DNA from: Thioalkalivibrio sp.
GTDB taxonomy: Bacteria > Pseudomonadota > Gammaproteobacteria > Ectothiorhodospirales > Ectothiorhodospiraceae
DNA length: 44,946 nucleotides
Direction of reading: 5' to 3'
NCBI GenBank assembly: GCA_007692435.1
Contig: RECA01000094.1
Span: forward strand, 1-44,946
The position numbers and the translations under genes were made by a program. The notes under the pieces were generated by a model. The model was not told the origin of the DNA. It searched no databases and saw nothing but the letters and a program-made list of their open reading frames with translations. Below are positions 21,027 through 30,391 of this stretch, piece after piece (the stretch's first letter is position 1; each line of letters opens with the position of its first letter).

Positions 21027-22985
21027 ATGGATTTGTTGGTCCTCTTCCGCCCCGAGGTGATCATCTTCATCATCATTCTCGCCCTGATCGGCTTCAAGAT
21101 CGGCAAGATCGCACTCAATGAGCGCGTCGAGGAGGTCCTGGGAACCGAGCGCAAGAACCAGTCGCGCACCCTGAAGACGATGGACTCCGCCCACGCGGAC
21201 ACGCTGGAGAAGCTGCGGGAGGGGCACGCAGAGGAGCTCAGGCGCGTCCGGGACGACGCGGAGCGCACGGTCGAGGCCGCACGCGCCGACCAGGCGGCCG
21301 AACTCAAGCGCCTCAACGACGAATACAGCGCCTCCATCGAACGCCTGAACGAGGCAAACATCGCCAACGTCCGGGAGACCCGAGCCGAGTACGAGAACCA
21401 GTTCGGTGCCCTGCACGAGCAGTACGAGGGAGAGGTTCGCGCCGCGCGGGAAGAGATGGACCGCACCGTCCAGATGCTGCGGGCGGAACACAGCGAGTCG
21501 AATGAGGCCCTTCGTGCCGAATACGAGGAACGGCTGAAGGCGGAGAAGGGCGAACACGAACAGGAGCTCGCGGCCGTCCGGCGCGACCGCGACGAGGCCC
21601 TGAAGGCATTGAAGGCCGAGCACGAGGAGGCCACTGCGGCGCTCAAGCGGGAACACGAGGGCCAGCTCAAGGCCCTGAAGAAGGAGCACGAAGGCGCGAC
21701 TGCCGAGCTTCGGGCGGAACACGCGGAGGCCCTGAAGGCGCTGAAGGCCGAGCACGAGGGGGCTACCGCGGTGCTCAAGCGCGAACACGAGACGCACGTG
21801 CAGACGCTGAAGACCGAGCATGCCGACGCCATCCGGAACGTCAAACAGGAACACGAGGGCGCGCTGCACAGCCTGCGCACCGAGCACGGCCACTACGTCG
21901 ACAGCCTCAGGCGCGAGCAGCGGATGCTGATCGACGAGAAGGATGCGGAGATTCGCCGCGTGCGGAGCGAGGTCGCGGAACTGGAGTCGGCCGGGGCACG
22001 CCAGCAGAAGGAGATCCAGAAGCTGCAGGACACGATCCGCGAACTCAACGAAGGCGTCCGCGAGGCCAAGCAGAACAACGCCTTCGCGCTGTCGCAGTCG
22101 GGTGAGCGCTTCATCCGCGTGATCCGCACCGTGCAGGAACTGGCGATCGAGCTCGAGGAGACCTCGCGCACGGTCACCGGGGGCGAGTACTCCTTCATCA
22201 ACGCGATCAAGGACCAGCGCGACCGCGATACCGTGCTGCGCCTGGCCGGCGGGGGCGATGGGGGTCCGCACGAGGAAGGTCAAGCCACAGCCGCCGCCGG
22301 GTCTGCCGGGACAGCGGCGCCGGCGGACAGCGGGGGTGAAGGGCGCGAGCCTGGCGAGACCGCTGCGGCGCCGGTTGCCGCGCCGGCATCAAGGGCGGAA
22401 GGCGCGGACAAGGCAGCGCTGCAAGGGGAAGCCGCTGCACCCGCAACCCCTACGACCGGGGCTGCGCCCGCGCGCAAGACCAACGGGTCCGGCAAGGGGC
22501 CCGAAGCCACCGAGGCGACGGGCGCCGCCGCGCCCGGGTCCGGCACGGATTCCGGGGCTGCCAAACGCACGGAGCCCGAGGCGGAGTCGAAGCCCACGAA
22601 GGGCAAGGAGGCAGCGAGAGGCGAGCAGGCACCGTCCGTGGGGGAAACATCGGGTGGCAGCGCCGATAGTGCCCCCGGAAAGACGGACGGGGCCGGCAAG
22701 GGGGCAGCCCCAACGGGAACCCGTACCCCCGGCGCCACGGCGAGCGCGAAGGCGAAGCCGGACGCGAAGGCGACGAAGGCCGCGAACAAGGGCGCGCACG
22801 AGGCTTCAGCAGCCAAGGGGGCGCCGGCAAAACCCGCCAAACCCGCGGCGACCGCAAAGGCCGGCACCAAGAAGGCTTCTCAAGGCGGCACCGAGGGCAC
22901 CAGCAAGGCCGCGCCACAAAAGAAGCGGGCTGCAGCCTCCAAGGCGCGACGGCCGGCCGCCGCGAAGAAGCCCGCGACCACCTGA
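21027..22985 (+). CDS. Membrane-anchored hendecad coiled-coil protein with Lys/Ala/Pro-rich tail
   Basis: N-terminal TM segment EVIIFIIILALIGFKIGKIAL; 11-residue repeats from residue 56; tail KAKPDAKATKAANKG...KKRAAASKARRPAAAKKPATT. Confidence 0.85.
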   Translation: MDLLVLFRPEVIIFIIILALIGFKIGKIALNERVEEVLGTERKNQSRTLKTMDSAHADTLEKLREGHAEELRRVRDDAERTVEAARADQAAELKRLNDEYSASIERLNEANIANVRETRAEYENQFGALHEQYEGEVRAAREEMDRTVQMLRAEHSESNEALRAEYEERLKAEKGEHEQELAAVRRDRDEALKALKAEHEEATAALKREHEGQLKALKKEHEGATAELRAEHAEALKALKAEHEGATAVLKREHETHVQTLKTEHADAIRNVKQEHEGALHSLRTEHGHYVDSLRREQRMLIDEKDAEIRRVRSEVAELESAGARQQKEIQKLQDTIRELNEGVREAKQNNAFALSQSGERFIRVIRTVQELAIELEETSRTVTGGEYSFINAIKDQRDRDTVLRLAGGGDGGPHEEGQATAAAGSAGTAAPADSGGEGREPGETAAAPVAAPASRAEGADKAALQGEAAAPATPTTGAAPARKTNGSGKGPEATEATGAAAPGSGTDSGAAKRTEPEAESKPTKGKEAARGEQAPSVGETSGGSADSAPGKTDGAGKGAAPTGTRTPGATASAKAKPDAKATKAANKGAHEASAAKGAPAKPAKPAATAKAGTKKASQGGTEGTSKAAPQKKRAAASKARRPAAAKKPATT

Positions 22986-22994
22986 GGCCCGGGG

Positions 22995-23414
22995 ATGCGC
23001 TACCTTGCGGGAAGGTGCTTCATCGGGGCGGCGGCGCTGCTCGCCGTTGCCTGGATCCCGGCCCCGGTCAACGCCTTCTTCTGGTCGGGTCCTGGCTGTT
23101 TCGCGGCCAGCCTGCTCGGCATGGGAAGCGCCGGCGGCGGGCTGCATTTTTCCGTGGGCGGAGGTGCCCGCGGGACCGGCCCCGGCCCGGGTCATGGCTA
23201 TCATCCCGGGTATCGACCCCCACCCGGAGCCCCTCACCCGTACGCCCGGCCCGCACCGCTGATGTCGCCGCCATCCCCCTATGCGCCGCTCAGCCCGTCG
23301 CATCGCGGACAGGACATCATCGAAGGCAATACCTGGAGGGGCGCGACCAAGGACAGGCAGCCCTTCGAGACCGGCAGCGGCATCCCGGCGCCACAGAACC
23401 TGTGGCGGCAGTAA
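22995..23414 (+). CDS. Small exported Gly/Pro/Tyr-rich protein
   Basis: Signal peptide MRYLAGRCFIGAAALLAVAWIPAPVNA; low-complexity GPGPGHGYHPGYRPPPGAPHPYARP. Confidence 0.6.
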   Translation: MRYLAGRCFIGAAALLAVAWIPAPVNAFFWSGPGCFAASLLGMGSAGGGLHFSVGGGARGTGPGPGHGYHPGYRPPPGAPHPYARPAPLMSPPSPYAPLSPSHRGQDIIEGNTWRGATKDRQPFETGSGIPAPQNLWRQ

Positions 23415-23541
23415 GGCTGACCGTGGCCGAGGCCGAAGACGCCGCCGCGATGGACCCGAATCGGGGATGCGGCTTGACCCCCCAGGACACCGCGGCTATG
23501 ATCTCCGGCTCGCTGTACTGGGCTTTCGCGGTTTGGCACTA

Positions 23542-23618
23542 CGGGGTATAGCGCAGTCTGGTAGCGCGCCTGCTTTGGGAGCAGGATGTCGGGGGTTCGA
23601 ATCCCTCTACCCCGACCA
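23542..23618 (+). tRNA. tRNA-Pro (TGG)
   Basis: CGGGGTA...TACCCCG acceptor stem, loop TTTGGGA, GGTTCGAATCC T arm, encoded CCA. Confidence 0.95.
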
Positions 23619-23634
23619 CTGCTCCACGCCACAC

Positions 23635-23711
23635 GCGCTCGTAGCTCAACCGGATAGAGCATCGGCCTTCTAAGCCGACGGTTGCAGGTTCGAGTCCTGC
23701 CGGGCGCGCCA
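23635..23711 (+). tRNA. tRNA-Arg (TCT)
   Basis: GCGCTCG/CGGGCGC acceptor, anticodon loop CTTCTAA, encoded CCA. Confidence 0.95.
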
Positions 23712-23747
23712 CCGCCCCAGGAAGTGGTCCAGTTACAGTGATACGGT

Positions 23748-23824
23748 GGTGACCGTAGCTCAGTTGGTAGAGTCCCGGATTGTGGCTCCGGTTGTCGTGG
23801 GTTCGAGTCCCATCGGTCACCCCA
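23748..23824 (+). tRNA. tRNA-His (GTG)
   Basis: GTGACCG/CGGTCAC acceptor with extra 5' G opposite C73, anticodon loop TTGTGGC, encoded CCA. Confidence 0.95.
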
Positions 23825-23835
23825 CCCCCCATTGC

Positions 23836-23911
23836 GGGCCGTTAGCTCAATTGGCAGAGCAGTAGACTCTTAATCTATTGGTTGTAGGTTCGATTCCTAC
23901 ACGGCCCACCA
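23836..23911 (+). tRNA. tRNA-Lys (CTT)
   Basis: GGGCCGT/ACGGCCC acceptor, anticodon loop CTCTTAA, encoded CCA. Confidence 0.95.
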
Positions 23912-24064
23912 ATCCGATCGATGCCTTGCGTCACGACGCCGATCGTAGCCCCTAGCCGCGGCCACCCCTCCCGTCCAGTCCGCTCCGCGGGCACACGTCC
24001 TTGTGCCTTCCCGGTGGTGCCGGGGCGCCGGAGCGTCCCCGGTTCGAATCGGTTACCGCATAGG

Positions 24065-25024
24065 CTACATCCCCGCCTCGAGGATCAGGTAAGTCTGGTT
24101 CACGTTCCGGCGATGCCACTGGTCGTAGTGCAGCAGATGCTCGAAATCCGGCCAGTCGGCAAGGCGCTCGACCGTATCGTCCAGGGTCTCCCAGTCCTCC
24201 AGCCCCGCGCGCACCTCGGTCACCAGCCGCTCGAGATAGTCCCCTGCCTCGCGCCGGGCCGTCTCGACGTCCACCGCGGCCCCGTGGCCCGGAACGACGA
24301 TCTCGGGGTCCAGGGCCTCGATGCGTTCGAAGTTCTCCACCTTGCCCTTCGGGTCACTCCAGGAATGGATGCCGACGATGCGTTCCACATAGACCACGTC
24401 ACCCGCAAAGACGACCTCCTCGCCGGGGAGGTGCAGCAGGATGTCCCCGGGGAAGTGGGCATCCGCCACGTACATCATCTCGAACTCGACCCCGCCCACT
24501 TCCAGGCTGTGCGAGTCGGCATCGATGGGTTCTGGCGCCACCGTGGGCTCGGTTCCCGCCATGGCTTCCTCGCCCAGCACCCGCAGTGAGCGGTTCATGT
24601 GCGATTCGGCATACTGCTCCTGGGTACGGGCGGTACGCTCGAGCGCCACGATCTCGGCGCCCTGTTCCAGAAACCAGCCGTTACCGAGCCAGCGGTGATC
24701 CTGACTGCCGATGTTGATCACGTGCGTGATCGGCGCATCGGTGACGGTGGCCACTGCGTCGGCGATCATCTCCGCCACACGATGGCTGGGCCCGCTGTCG
24801 ACCAGCACCACGCCGTCGTCGGTCACGACGAATCCCGTGTTGTTGTTCATGCCCTGGTTCAGGGGCGAGCGCGCCTCGAGCGAGCCGTAGAAGTAGTAGA
24901 CCCGGTCCGTCAGCGCGATCGGTTCGAGGATCTCCTCGATCGGACGGTCGGCATCCGCTGCCGCGGGCGCCGCGACGAGGCTCAGTAACAGGAAGGCTGG
25001 AATCCATTGGTGCGGGGTCTTCAT
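24065..25024 (-). CDS. Secreted metallo-beta-lactamase-fold protein with a non-canonical metal motif
   Basis: Signal peptide; VLVDSGPS, INIGSQDHRWLGNGWF in place of HxHxDH, VFAGDVVY, VPGHGAAVD. Confidence 0.8.
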   Translation of the reverse strand: MKTPHQWIPAFLLLSLVAAPAAADADRPIEEILEPIALTDRVYYFYGSLEARSPLNQGMNNNTGFVVTDDGVVLVDSGPSHRVAEMIADAVATVTDAPITHVINIGSQDHRWLGNGWFLEQGAEIVALERTARTQEQYAESHMNRSLRVLGEEAMAGTEPTVAPEPIDADSHSLEVGGVEFEMMYVADAHFPGDILLHLPGEEVVFAGDVVYVERIVGIHSWSDPKGKVENFERIEALDPEIVVPGHGAAVDVETARREAGDYLERLVTEVRAGLEDWETLDDTVERLADWPDFEHLLHYDQWHRRNVNQTYLILEAGM

Positions 25025-25148
25025 TCACTGTCTCCGTTTGAGTGCGTTTGCGCACGTGAGGGCGATGGCACACCCGGCCGGCGGTCCGGAGCGGCGGCCG
25101 ACTCAGGCAGGACGATGCAGTGTCGAAGATTAATCCGGGGCGGGGCCC

Positions 25149-25865
25149 TCAGGGCCTCCGGGTTGCCCCTTTCGCACCGCGATCCGCGCTCGCCGTCTGG
25201 GGGTCCGGCGCAGCATTTCCCTGGCGGTTACCGAGCTCCAGCCGCGCCACCTCGATCTCCGCATCGAAGGCCTCGCCGTAGGCCACCACGCCCACCGACT
25301 TGAGCGCGCTGACATCGAGGCGGCGCCAGGTGGCGCGACCTTCGAAGGCCGCGAAGGGGACGAACTGCTCCTGCCACGCGGTCCCGACCTCGATCGGTGC
25401 GCGGTAGTGCTGCCAGGGTTGCCAGGTCTGGCGGGTGCGCAGATGCAGGTAGTAAGGCCCGGGGGTCCCGCGGACCCTGATCCGCAGGCCCTCCCAGTCG
25501 CTGGCGTCGATGCTGCCACCCGCGGGGTCGAGCGGCAGACGGGCCTGGATGAATCCGCCGCGGTTCTCGAGCCGGACCTGGCCACGCAGGAAGAGCACCC
25601 GGCCGGCATCGCTCTCGCGGTAGCCGACCTCCATGTCGGACCGCCCACCCATCACGCGGTCGCTGACGCCCTCCCAGCGCGTGCCCACGGCCGACAGGTC
25701 ATCCGGGCGCTGGAAGTCATCGAGCAGGAAGGTTCCGGACATCGCCGTATCCTTGTCCGCCGCGCCCAGGAGTGGCGGGAGTGCGATCAACGCGACAAGG
25801 ACGACAGTCTGAGCCAGACGCCATCGATGACTCCTGCGAGGTGCGGCTTTTCGTTGTATTGCCAT
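25149..25865 (-). CDS. CIA30-family protein (complex I intermediate-associated protein 30 domain)
   Basis: WEGVSDRVMGGRSDMEVGY...LENRGGFIQARLPLDP...WEGLRIRVRGTPGPYYLHLRT; N-terminal signal. Confidence 0.82.
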   Translation of the reverse strand: MAIQRKAAPRRSHRWRLAQTVVLVALIALPPLLGAADKDTAMSGTFLLDDFQRPDDLSAVGTRWEGVSDRVMGGRSDMEVGYRESDAGRVLFLRGQVRLENRGGFIQARLPLDPAGGSIDASDWEGLRIRVRGTPGPYYLHLRTRQTWQPWQHYRAPIEVGTAWQEQFVPFAAFEGRATWRRLDVSALKSVGVVAYGEAFDAEIEVARLELGNRQGNAAPDPQTASADRGAKGATRRP

Positions 25866-25981
25866 CGTCAGTGGGCGCAGCTTAACGCGAAAATCGCATC
25901 GCGCACACCGGGGCCGCGGGTGCGCGTCGCCGGCGGCATTGGGCATAATGGGGGTTTGGGCGACCGGCGGGGACGGTTCAC

Positions 25982-26854
25982 ATGACAGCGAGGATCATCG
26001 ATGGCCGCGCGATCGCGGCCCGGCACCGCGCCCGCGTCGCCGAGGAAGTGGCCGAGCTCACCGGTGCCGGGCAGCGCCCGCCAGGCCTTGCCGTAGTGCT
26101 GGTCGGCACCGACCCGGCCTCCGAGGTCTACGTGCGCAACAAGCGCAGGGCCTGCGAGCAGGTGGGCATCGCATCGCATTCCTTCAACCTCCCCGAACAG
26201 ACCACGCAGACCGACCTGCTGGCCCTGATCGACCGGCTGAACCGCGATCGCGCGATCGACGGCATCCTGGTGCAGCTCCCCTTACCCCCCCACATCGACA
26301 CCGAAACGGTGATCGAGGCCATCGATCCGGCCAAGGACGTCGACGGCTTTCATCCCTACAACATCGGACGGCTGGCCGTCCGGCTGCCCCGCCTGAGCCC
26401 ATGCACCCCGCGTGGCGTGATGGAACTGCTGCACGAGACCGGCGAAGTCTTCAAGGGGCGCACCGCCTGCGTGATCGGCGCGTCGAACATCGTCGGGCGT
26501 CCGATGACCCTGGAGCTGCTGCTCGCCGGTGCCACCATCACGGTGTGCCATCGCTTCACGACCGACACCCGGGCACACGTGCGCGAGGCGGACCTGGTGA
26601 TCGCCGCCGCGGGAAGGCCCGGCCTCGTCAGGGGCGACTGGATCAAGCCGGGGGCCACGGTGATCGACGTGGGTATCAACCGGATGGAGGACGGAACGCT
26701 CTGCGGCGACGTCGAATTTGACGCGGCTGCAGAGCGGGCCGCCTGGATCACGCCGGTGCCCGGCGGCGTCGGCCCGATGACGGTGGCGGTGCTGCTCAAG
26801 AACACCCTGCAGTCGCGCCGCTTCGGCGAGATCGAGGTTCCCGCTCCTGCATGA
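25982..26854 (+). CDS. folD: Methylenetetrahydrofolate dehydrogenase/cyclohydrolase
   Basis: [65 protein letters not shown]. Confidence 0.96.
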   Translation: MTARIIDGRAIAARHRARVAEEVAELTGAGQRPPGLAVVLVGTDPASEVYVRNKRRACEQVGIASHSFNLPEQTTQTDLLALIDRLNRDRAIDGILVQLPLPPHIDTETVIEAIDPAKDVDGFHPYNIGRLAVRLPRLSPCTPRGVMELLHETGEVFKGRTACVIGASNIVGRPMTLELLLAGATITVCHRFTTDTRAHVREADLVIAAAGRPGLVRGDWIKPGATVIDVGINRMEDGTLCGDVEFDAAAERAAWITPVPGGVGPMTVAVLLKNTLQSRRFGEIEVPAPA

Positions 26855-26965
26855 GGCGCCGGCACCTGGCCCCGGCTGGGGCGGCGCCGGCCGTTCAGGG
26901 TAGAATCTGGCCTGACACCCGGACCGGGGTTACCATCCTCGCCCCGTCCAGAGAAGGATTTTCGA

Positions 26966-27538
26966 ATGCGCCGTTCAATCCCTCCACTATTGCTGTCCCT
27001 TGCAATCCTACTTTCAGGAGCTCTCATGGCTGATGACCAACCCAAGGTCGCAATCGAGACCAATCACGGCCGCATCGTGCTGCAGCTGAACCCCTCGGCC
27101 GCGCCCGAGACCGTCGAAAACTTCCTTGGCTACGTGGACGAGGGCTTTTACGACAACACCATCTTCCACCGGGTGATCCCCGGCTTCATGGTCCAGGGCG
27201 GCGGCTTCGATCCCGACATGCGGCAGAAGCCCGTCCGGGGGCCCATCCAGAACGAGGCGGACAACGGCCTGAAGAACAAGACCGGCACCATCGCGATGGC
27301 GCGAACCCAGGATCCGCATTCCGCGACCGCCCAGTTCTTCATCAACGTCTCGGACAACAGCTTCCTCGACCACAGCTCGAAGACGCCGCAGGGATGGGGC
27401 TACACAGTATTCGGAAGCGTGGCGGAGGGCATGAGCGTGGTCAGCGAGATCGAGCGCGTGAAGACCGGACGCGTGGGCATGCACCAGGACGTGCCCCTGG
27501 AGCAGGTGATCATGACCAGCGTGAAGCGGGTCGACTGA
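26966..27538 (+). CDS. Cyclophilin-type peptidyl-prolyl isomerase, probably exported
   Basis: [22 protein letters not shown] leader; [28 protein letters not shown]. Confidence 0.93.
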   Translation: MRRSIPPLLLSLAILLSGALMADDQPKVAIETNHGRIVLQLNPSAAPETVENFLGYVDEGFYDNTIFHRVIPGFMVQGGGFDPDMRQKPVRGPIQNEADNGLKNKTGTIAMARTQDPHSATAQFFINVSDNSFLDHSSKTPQGWGYTVFGSVAEGMSVVSEIERVKTGRVGMHQDVPLEQVIMTSVKRVD

Positions 27539-27551
27539 ATCCCCAGCGGTA

Positions 27552-28319
27552 ATGCTTAGCGCCCCGCCGGTACTGGTCGTCTCCGATCTCCACCTGGACC
27601 GGGAGCCGGGCCCCACCCTCTCGGCGTTCCTCCGGTTCCTCGACGGGCCGGCTCGGGGCGCCTCGTCCCTCTACATCCTGGGGGACCTCTTCGAGTACTG
27701 GGTCGGCGACGACGCGGGTTTCGCTGCCGCGGAGCAGCTGGCGGATGCCCTGTCGTCGCTGCCAATGCCGGTCACCTTCCAGCACGGCAATCGGGACTTC
27801 CTGCTGGGCCGGGCCTACGCGGATCGGGCCGGCATGGAGCTGGCCCCGGAAGTGCTCCCGGTCGAGCTCGAGATCGGCGGGGCGCTGTTCATGCACGGGG
27901 ACAGCCTGTGTACCGCGGACACCGAGTACCTTCGCTTCCGCAAGGTCGTGCGCCACCCCGACTGGCAGCAGGCATTCCTCGCCCGCCCGCTGGACGAACG
28001 CATCGCGGAGGCCGAGCGCATGCGCGGGGTCAGCCGTGGTGCCGGTCGAATGAAGGCGAGCGAGATCATGGACGTGCACCCGGATGCGGTCGCGGCGGTG
28101 CTGCGCGGTCACGAACGCGCGCTGCTGATACACGGACATACCCACCGACCGGCAATTCACCACTTCCAGGTCGACGGCCAACCCTGCGTGCGCTGCGTGC
28201 TGCCCTCCTGGGATGAACTGCCGGGCTACCTGTCGGTGGATGCCGGCGGACCCCGCCTGCTGACCCTGGACGGGCGGAACTACCCGGTGGAATCGGGCCT
28301 CCCGGCCGACCCGGCCTGA
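27552..28319 (+). CDS. lpxH: UDP-2,3-diacylglucosamine diphosphatase
   Basis: LVVSDLHLD, YILGDLFEYWVGDD, GNRDFLLG, MHGDSLCTADTEY, IHGHTHRPAIH. Confidence 0.95.
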   Translation: MLSAPPVLVVSDLHLDREPGPTLSAFLRFLDGPARGASSLYILGDLFEYWVGDDAGFAAAEQLADALSSLPMPVTFQHGNRDFLLGRAYADRAGMELAPEVLPVELEIGGALFMHGDSLCTADTEYLRFRKVVRHPDWQQAFLARPLDERIAEAERMRGVSRGAGRMKASEIMDVHPDAVAAVLRGHERALLIHGHTHRPAIHHFQVDGQPCVRCVLPSWDELPGYLSVDAGGPRLLTLDGRNYPVESGLPADPA

Positions 28320-30391
28320 GCCTCGAGTGCGGCCATCTCCGAACGGCTGAAGCCCGCTGCCAGGCGCGCATCCAGTGCAAAGGGCGGTCGCACGCGCCCC
28401 GGCATGTGCCGCGCCAGCAGGTCCAGGAAGGTCGGTTCCGGATCCAGTCCCCGAAGCACTGCGAGGTGGCGGAACCACCGGCTCCCGATGGCCACGTGGC
28501 TGACCTCCTCGCGCTGGATCACCCTGAGCACGGCAACGCTGTCCTCGTCTCCCGCCGCTTCCAGCCGCTGGATCATGCCGGGTGTCACGTCGAGGCCGCG
28601 CGCCTCCAGCACCCGCGGAACCAGCGCCATGCGCTCCATCGGATCCGCATCGGTCTTCACCGCCATCTCCCACAGGCCATTGTGCGCGGGGAAGGCGCCG
28701 TAGCCGCTGCCCAGCCGTGCCAGCCGGCCGGCCAGCAGCTGGAAGTGCCGGGCCTCTTCCGCCGCGACCTGCAGCCAGTCGCTGATGTATTCCGCCGGCA
28801 GCCCCCGGAAGCGGTACACCGCATCCAGCGCCAGGTTGATCGCGTTGAACTCGATGTGGGTGACCGCGTGCAGCAGGGCCTGTCTCCCGGGCAGGGTCTG
28901 CAGGCCGCGGCGGGGCAGATCCTGCGGCCGCACCAGCTCGGGACGCCCGGGACGCCCGGGTATCTCGATCCGGACCGGGGGCGGATCGCGCGGATCCACC
29001 CCCAGACCCCCCGCGCGCCAGGCCCCCAGCAGGCGTTCCACGCATTCGCACTTCTTCCGGGGGTCCCGGATCTGCAGGGCCCTCAGCGCCATCGCGTGCA
29101 CGCCGTGTGCCCGCTTCTTCGCCGCGAGGCGGTCACCGGCTCCGCGTGGCGGCGCACCCAGCCTGACGATCAGCAGGTCCATCACGTTGGTCCCGGTCTG
29201 CGTTCCCGGCACGGCCTGGCCGAGGGCCTCCCAGAAGGCCGCCGTGTCCGCCGCACGAAGGGCCTCGCGCAGCTGCAAACGGATGCCCCTGCCCGCATCC
29301 GGATCCCCGTCGCCAAACCACGCCCCGGCGCTCCCGCTGTTGCCGTCCACCCCGTCGGTTGCGGCGCAGAGCAGCTCGATCGGCCGGGGCCCGCCACGGG
29401 CCAGCCACAGGAGCAGGATCAGTGCGGCGAGGTGCTGCGCGCGCCCGCCCCGTCCCGGATGTTCCGGCAGGCGGACCGCGGCCTCGCCGCCCCAGACGTG
29501 TACCCCGGCAGGCGCATTGCGCAGAAAACGGACCAGATGGACTGCGAGAGAGGTGCCGGGAAGCTCGGGAAAGAGGCCGTGGTCCCAGGCCTGCAGCCCC
29601 GCCTGTGCCGCCGCGCGCGTGACCGCCCGGCGGGCATCGGCGTTGCCGGCGACCAGCCGGTGTGCGGGCCGCCGCGGCGCTGGCTTCGGCGCTTCGAGAC
29701 GGTCCAGCCAGTGCCGCAATTCGGGCCAGCCGATCTCCGGCACCCCATCGGTCGGCAGGGGTGACGCCGGCGCCCAGAACGGCCCCGAACCGACCGAGGC
29801 CGGCGCGTCGCCCGGCACGTCGCTGATGAACAGCACGCGGGTATCCCGCGCCGGGCACAGGGCCGCCGCACCCCCGGCCTTCAGCTGCGAGAAGCGGCCC
29901 CGCAGGGCATTCATCACCCGGATGTCGAGCCCGGCCGCGAGCAACCGTGTATTGAGCTCCCGCAGCAGCGGCAGATCCACGCCGGCCCGGGGGAGCTCGG
30001 CCAGCGCCGAGGCCCCGCCGGAGAGCAGCACCAGCAGCGTATCCCCGGGCGGCATCTCGCGGAGAAAACGGGCCACCGCAGCCCCTGCCGCGAGGCTCTC
30101 CGCCCCGGGCACCGGGTGATTGCCGGGCCTGCGCTCCACTGGGAACGGGTAGGTCGAAACGCCCACATCGGAAGCCGCAGGGGCCACCACCAACGCCCGG
30201 GTGATGCCGTCGGACCAGACCTCCGCGGCACCGGCCAGCATCGCCTCCGCGGCCTTGCCGAGCGCCAGCACGTGCACCGGGCCCTCGGGCCTGCGCTCGC
30301 CGGCGAGCGCCGCCACGACGGCCGGACGTCCGTGCACCGCCGCGAGGGCCGCGCGGTACCCGTCTTGCAGCAGGAAGTCCGCCCCGGTCAC
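28280..30391 (-). CDS. Glycerate 2-kinase (MOFRL family) in frame with a C-terminal DUF455 ferritin-like domain
   Basis: N-terminal VHVLALGKAAEAML, LLSGGASAL, ATDGVDGNSGSAGA; C-terminal HIEFNAINLALDAVYRF, AAEEARHFQLLAGRL, GLDVTPGMIQRL, EEVSHVAIGSRWF; probable GTG start overlapping the metZ stop (GTGA). Confidence 0.82.
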   Translation of the reverse strand: MTGADFLLQDGYRAALAAVHGRPAVVAALAGERRPEGPVHVLALGKAAEAMLAGAAEVWSDGITRALVVAPAASDVGVSTYPFPVERRPGNHPVPGAESLAAGAAVARFLREMPPGDTLLVLLSGGASALAELPRAGVDLPLLRELNTRLLAAGLDIRVMNALRGRFSQLKAGGAAALCPARDTRVLFISDVPGDAPASVGSGPFWAPASPLPTDGVPEIGWPELRHWLDRLEAPKPAPRRPAHRLVAGNADARRAVTRAAAQAGLQAWDHGLFPELPGTSLAVHLVRFLRNAPAGVHVWGGEAAVRLPEHPGRGGRAQHLAALILLLWLARGGPRPIELLCAATDGVDGNSGSAGAWFGDGDPDAGRGIRLQLREALRAADTAAFWEALGQAVPGTQTGTNVMDLLIVRLGAPPRGAGDRLAAKKRAHGVHAMALRALQIRDPRKKCECVERLLGAWRAGGLGVDPRDPPPVRIEIPGRPGRPELVRPQDLPRRGLQTLPGRQALLHAVTHIEFNAINLALDAVYRFRGLPAEYISDWLQVAAEEARHFQLLAGRLARLGSGYGAFPAHNGLWEMAVKTDADPMERMALVPRVLEARGLDVTPGMIQRLEAAGDEDSVAVLRVIQREEVSHVAIGSRWFRHLAVLRGLDPEPTFLDLLARHMPGRVRPPFALDARLAAGFSRSEMAALEAQAGSAGRPDSTG

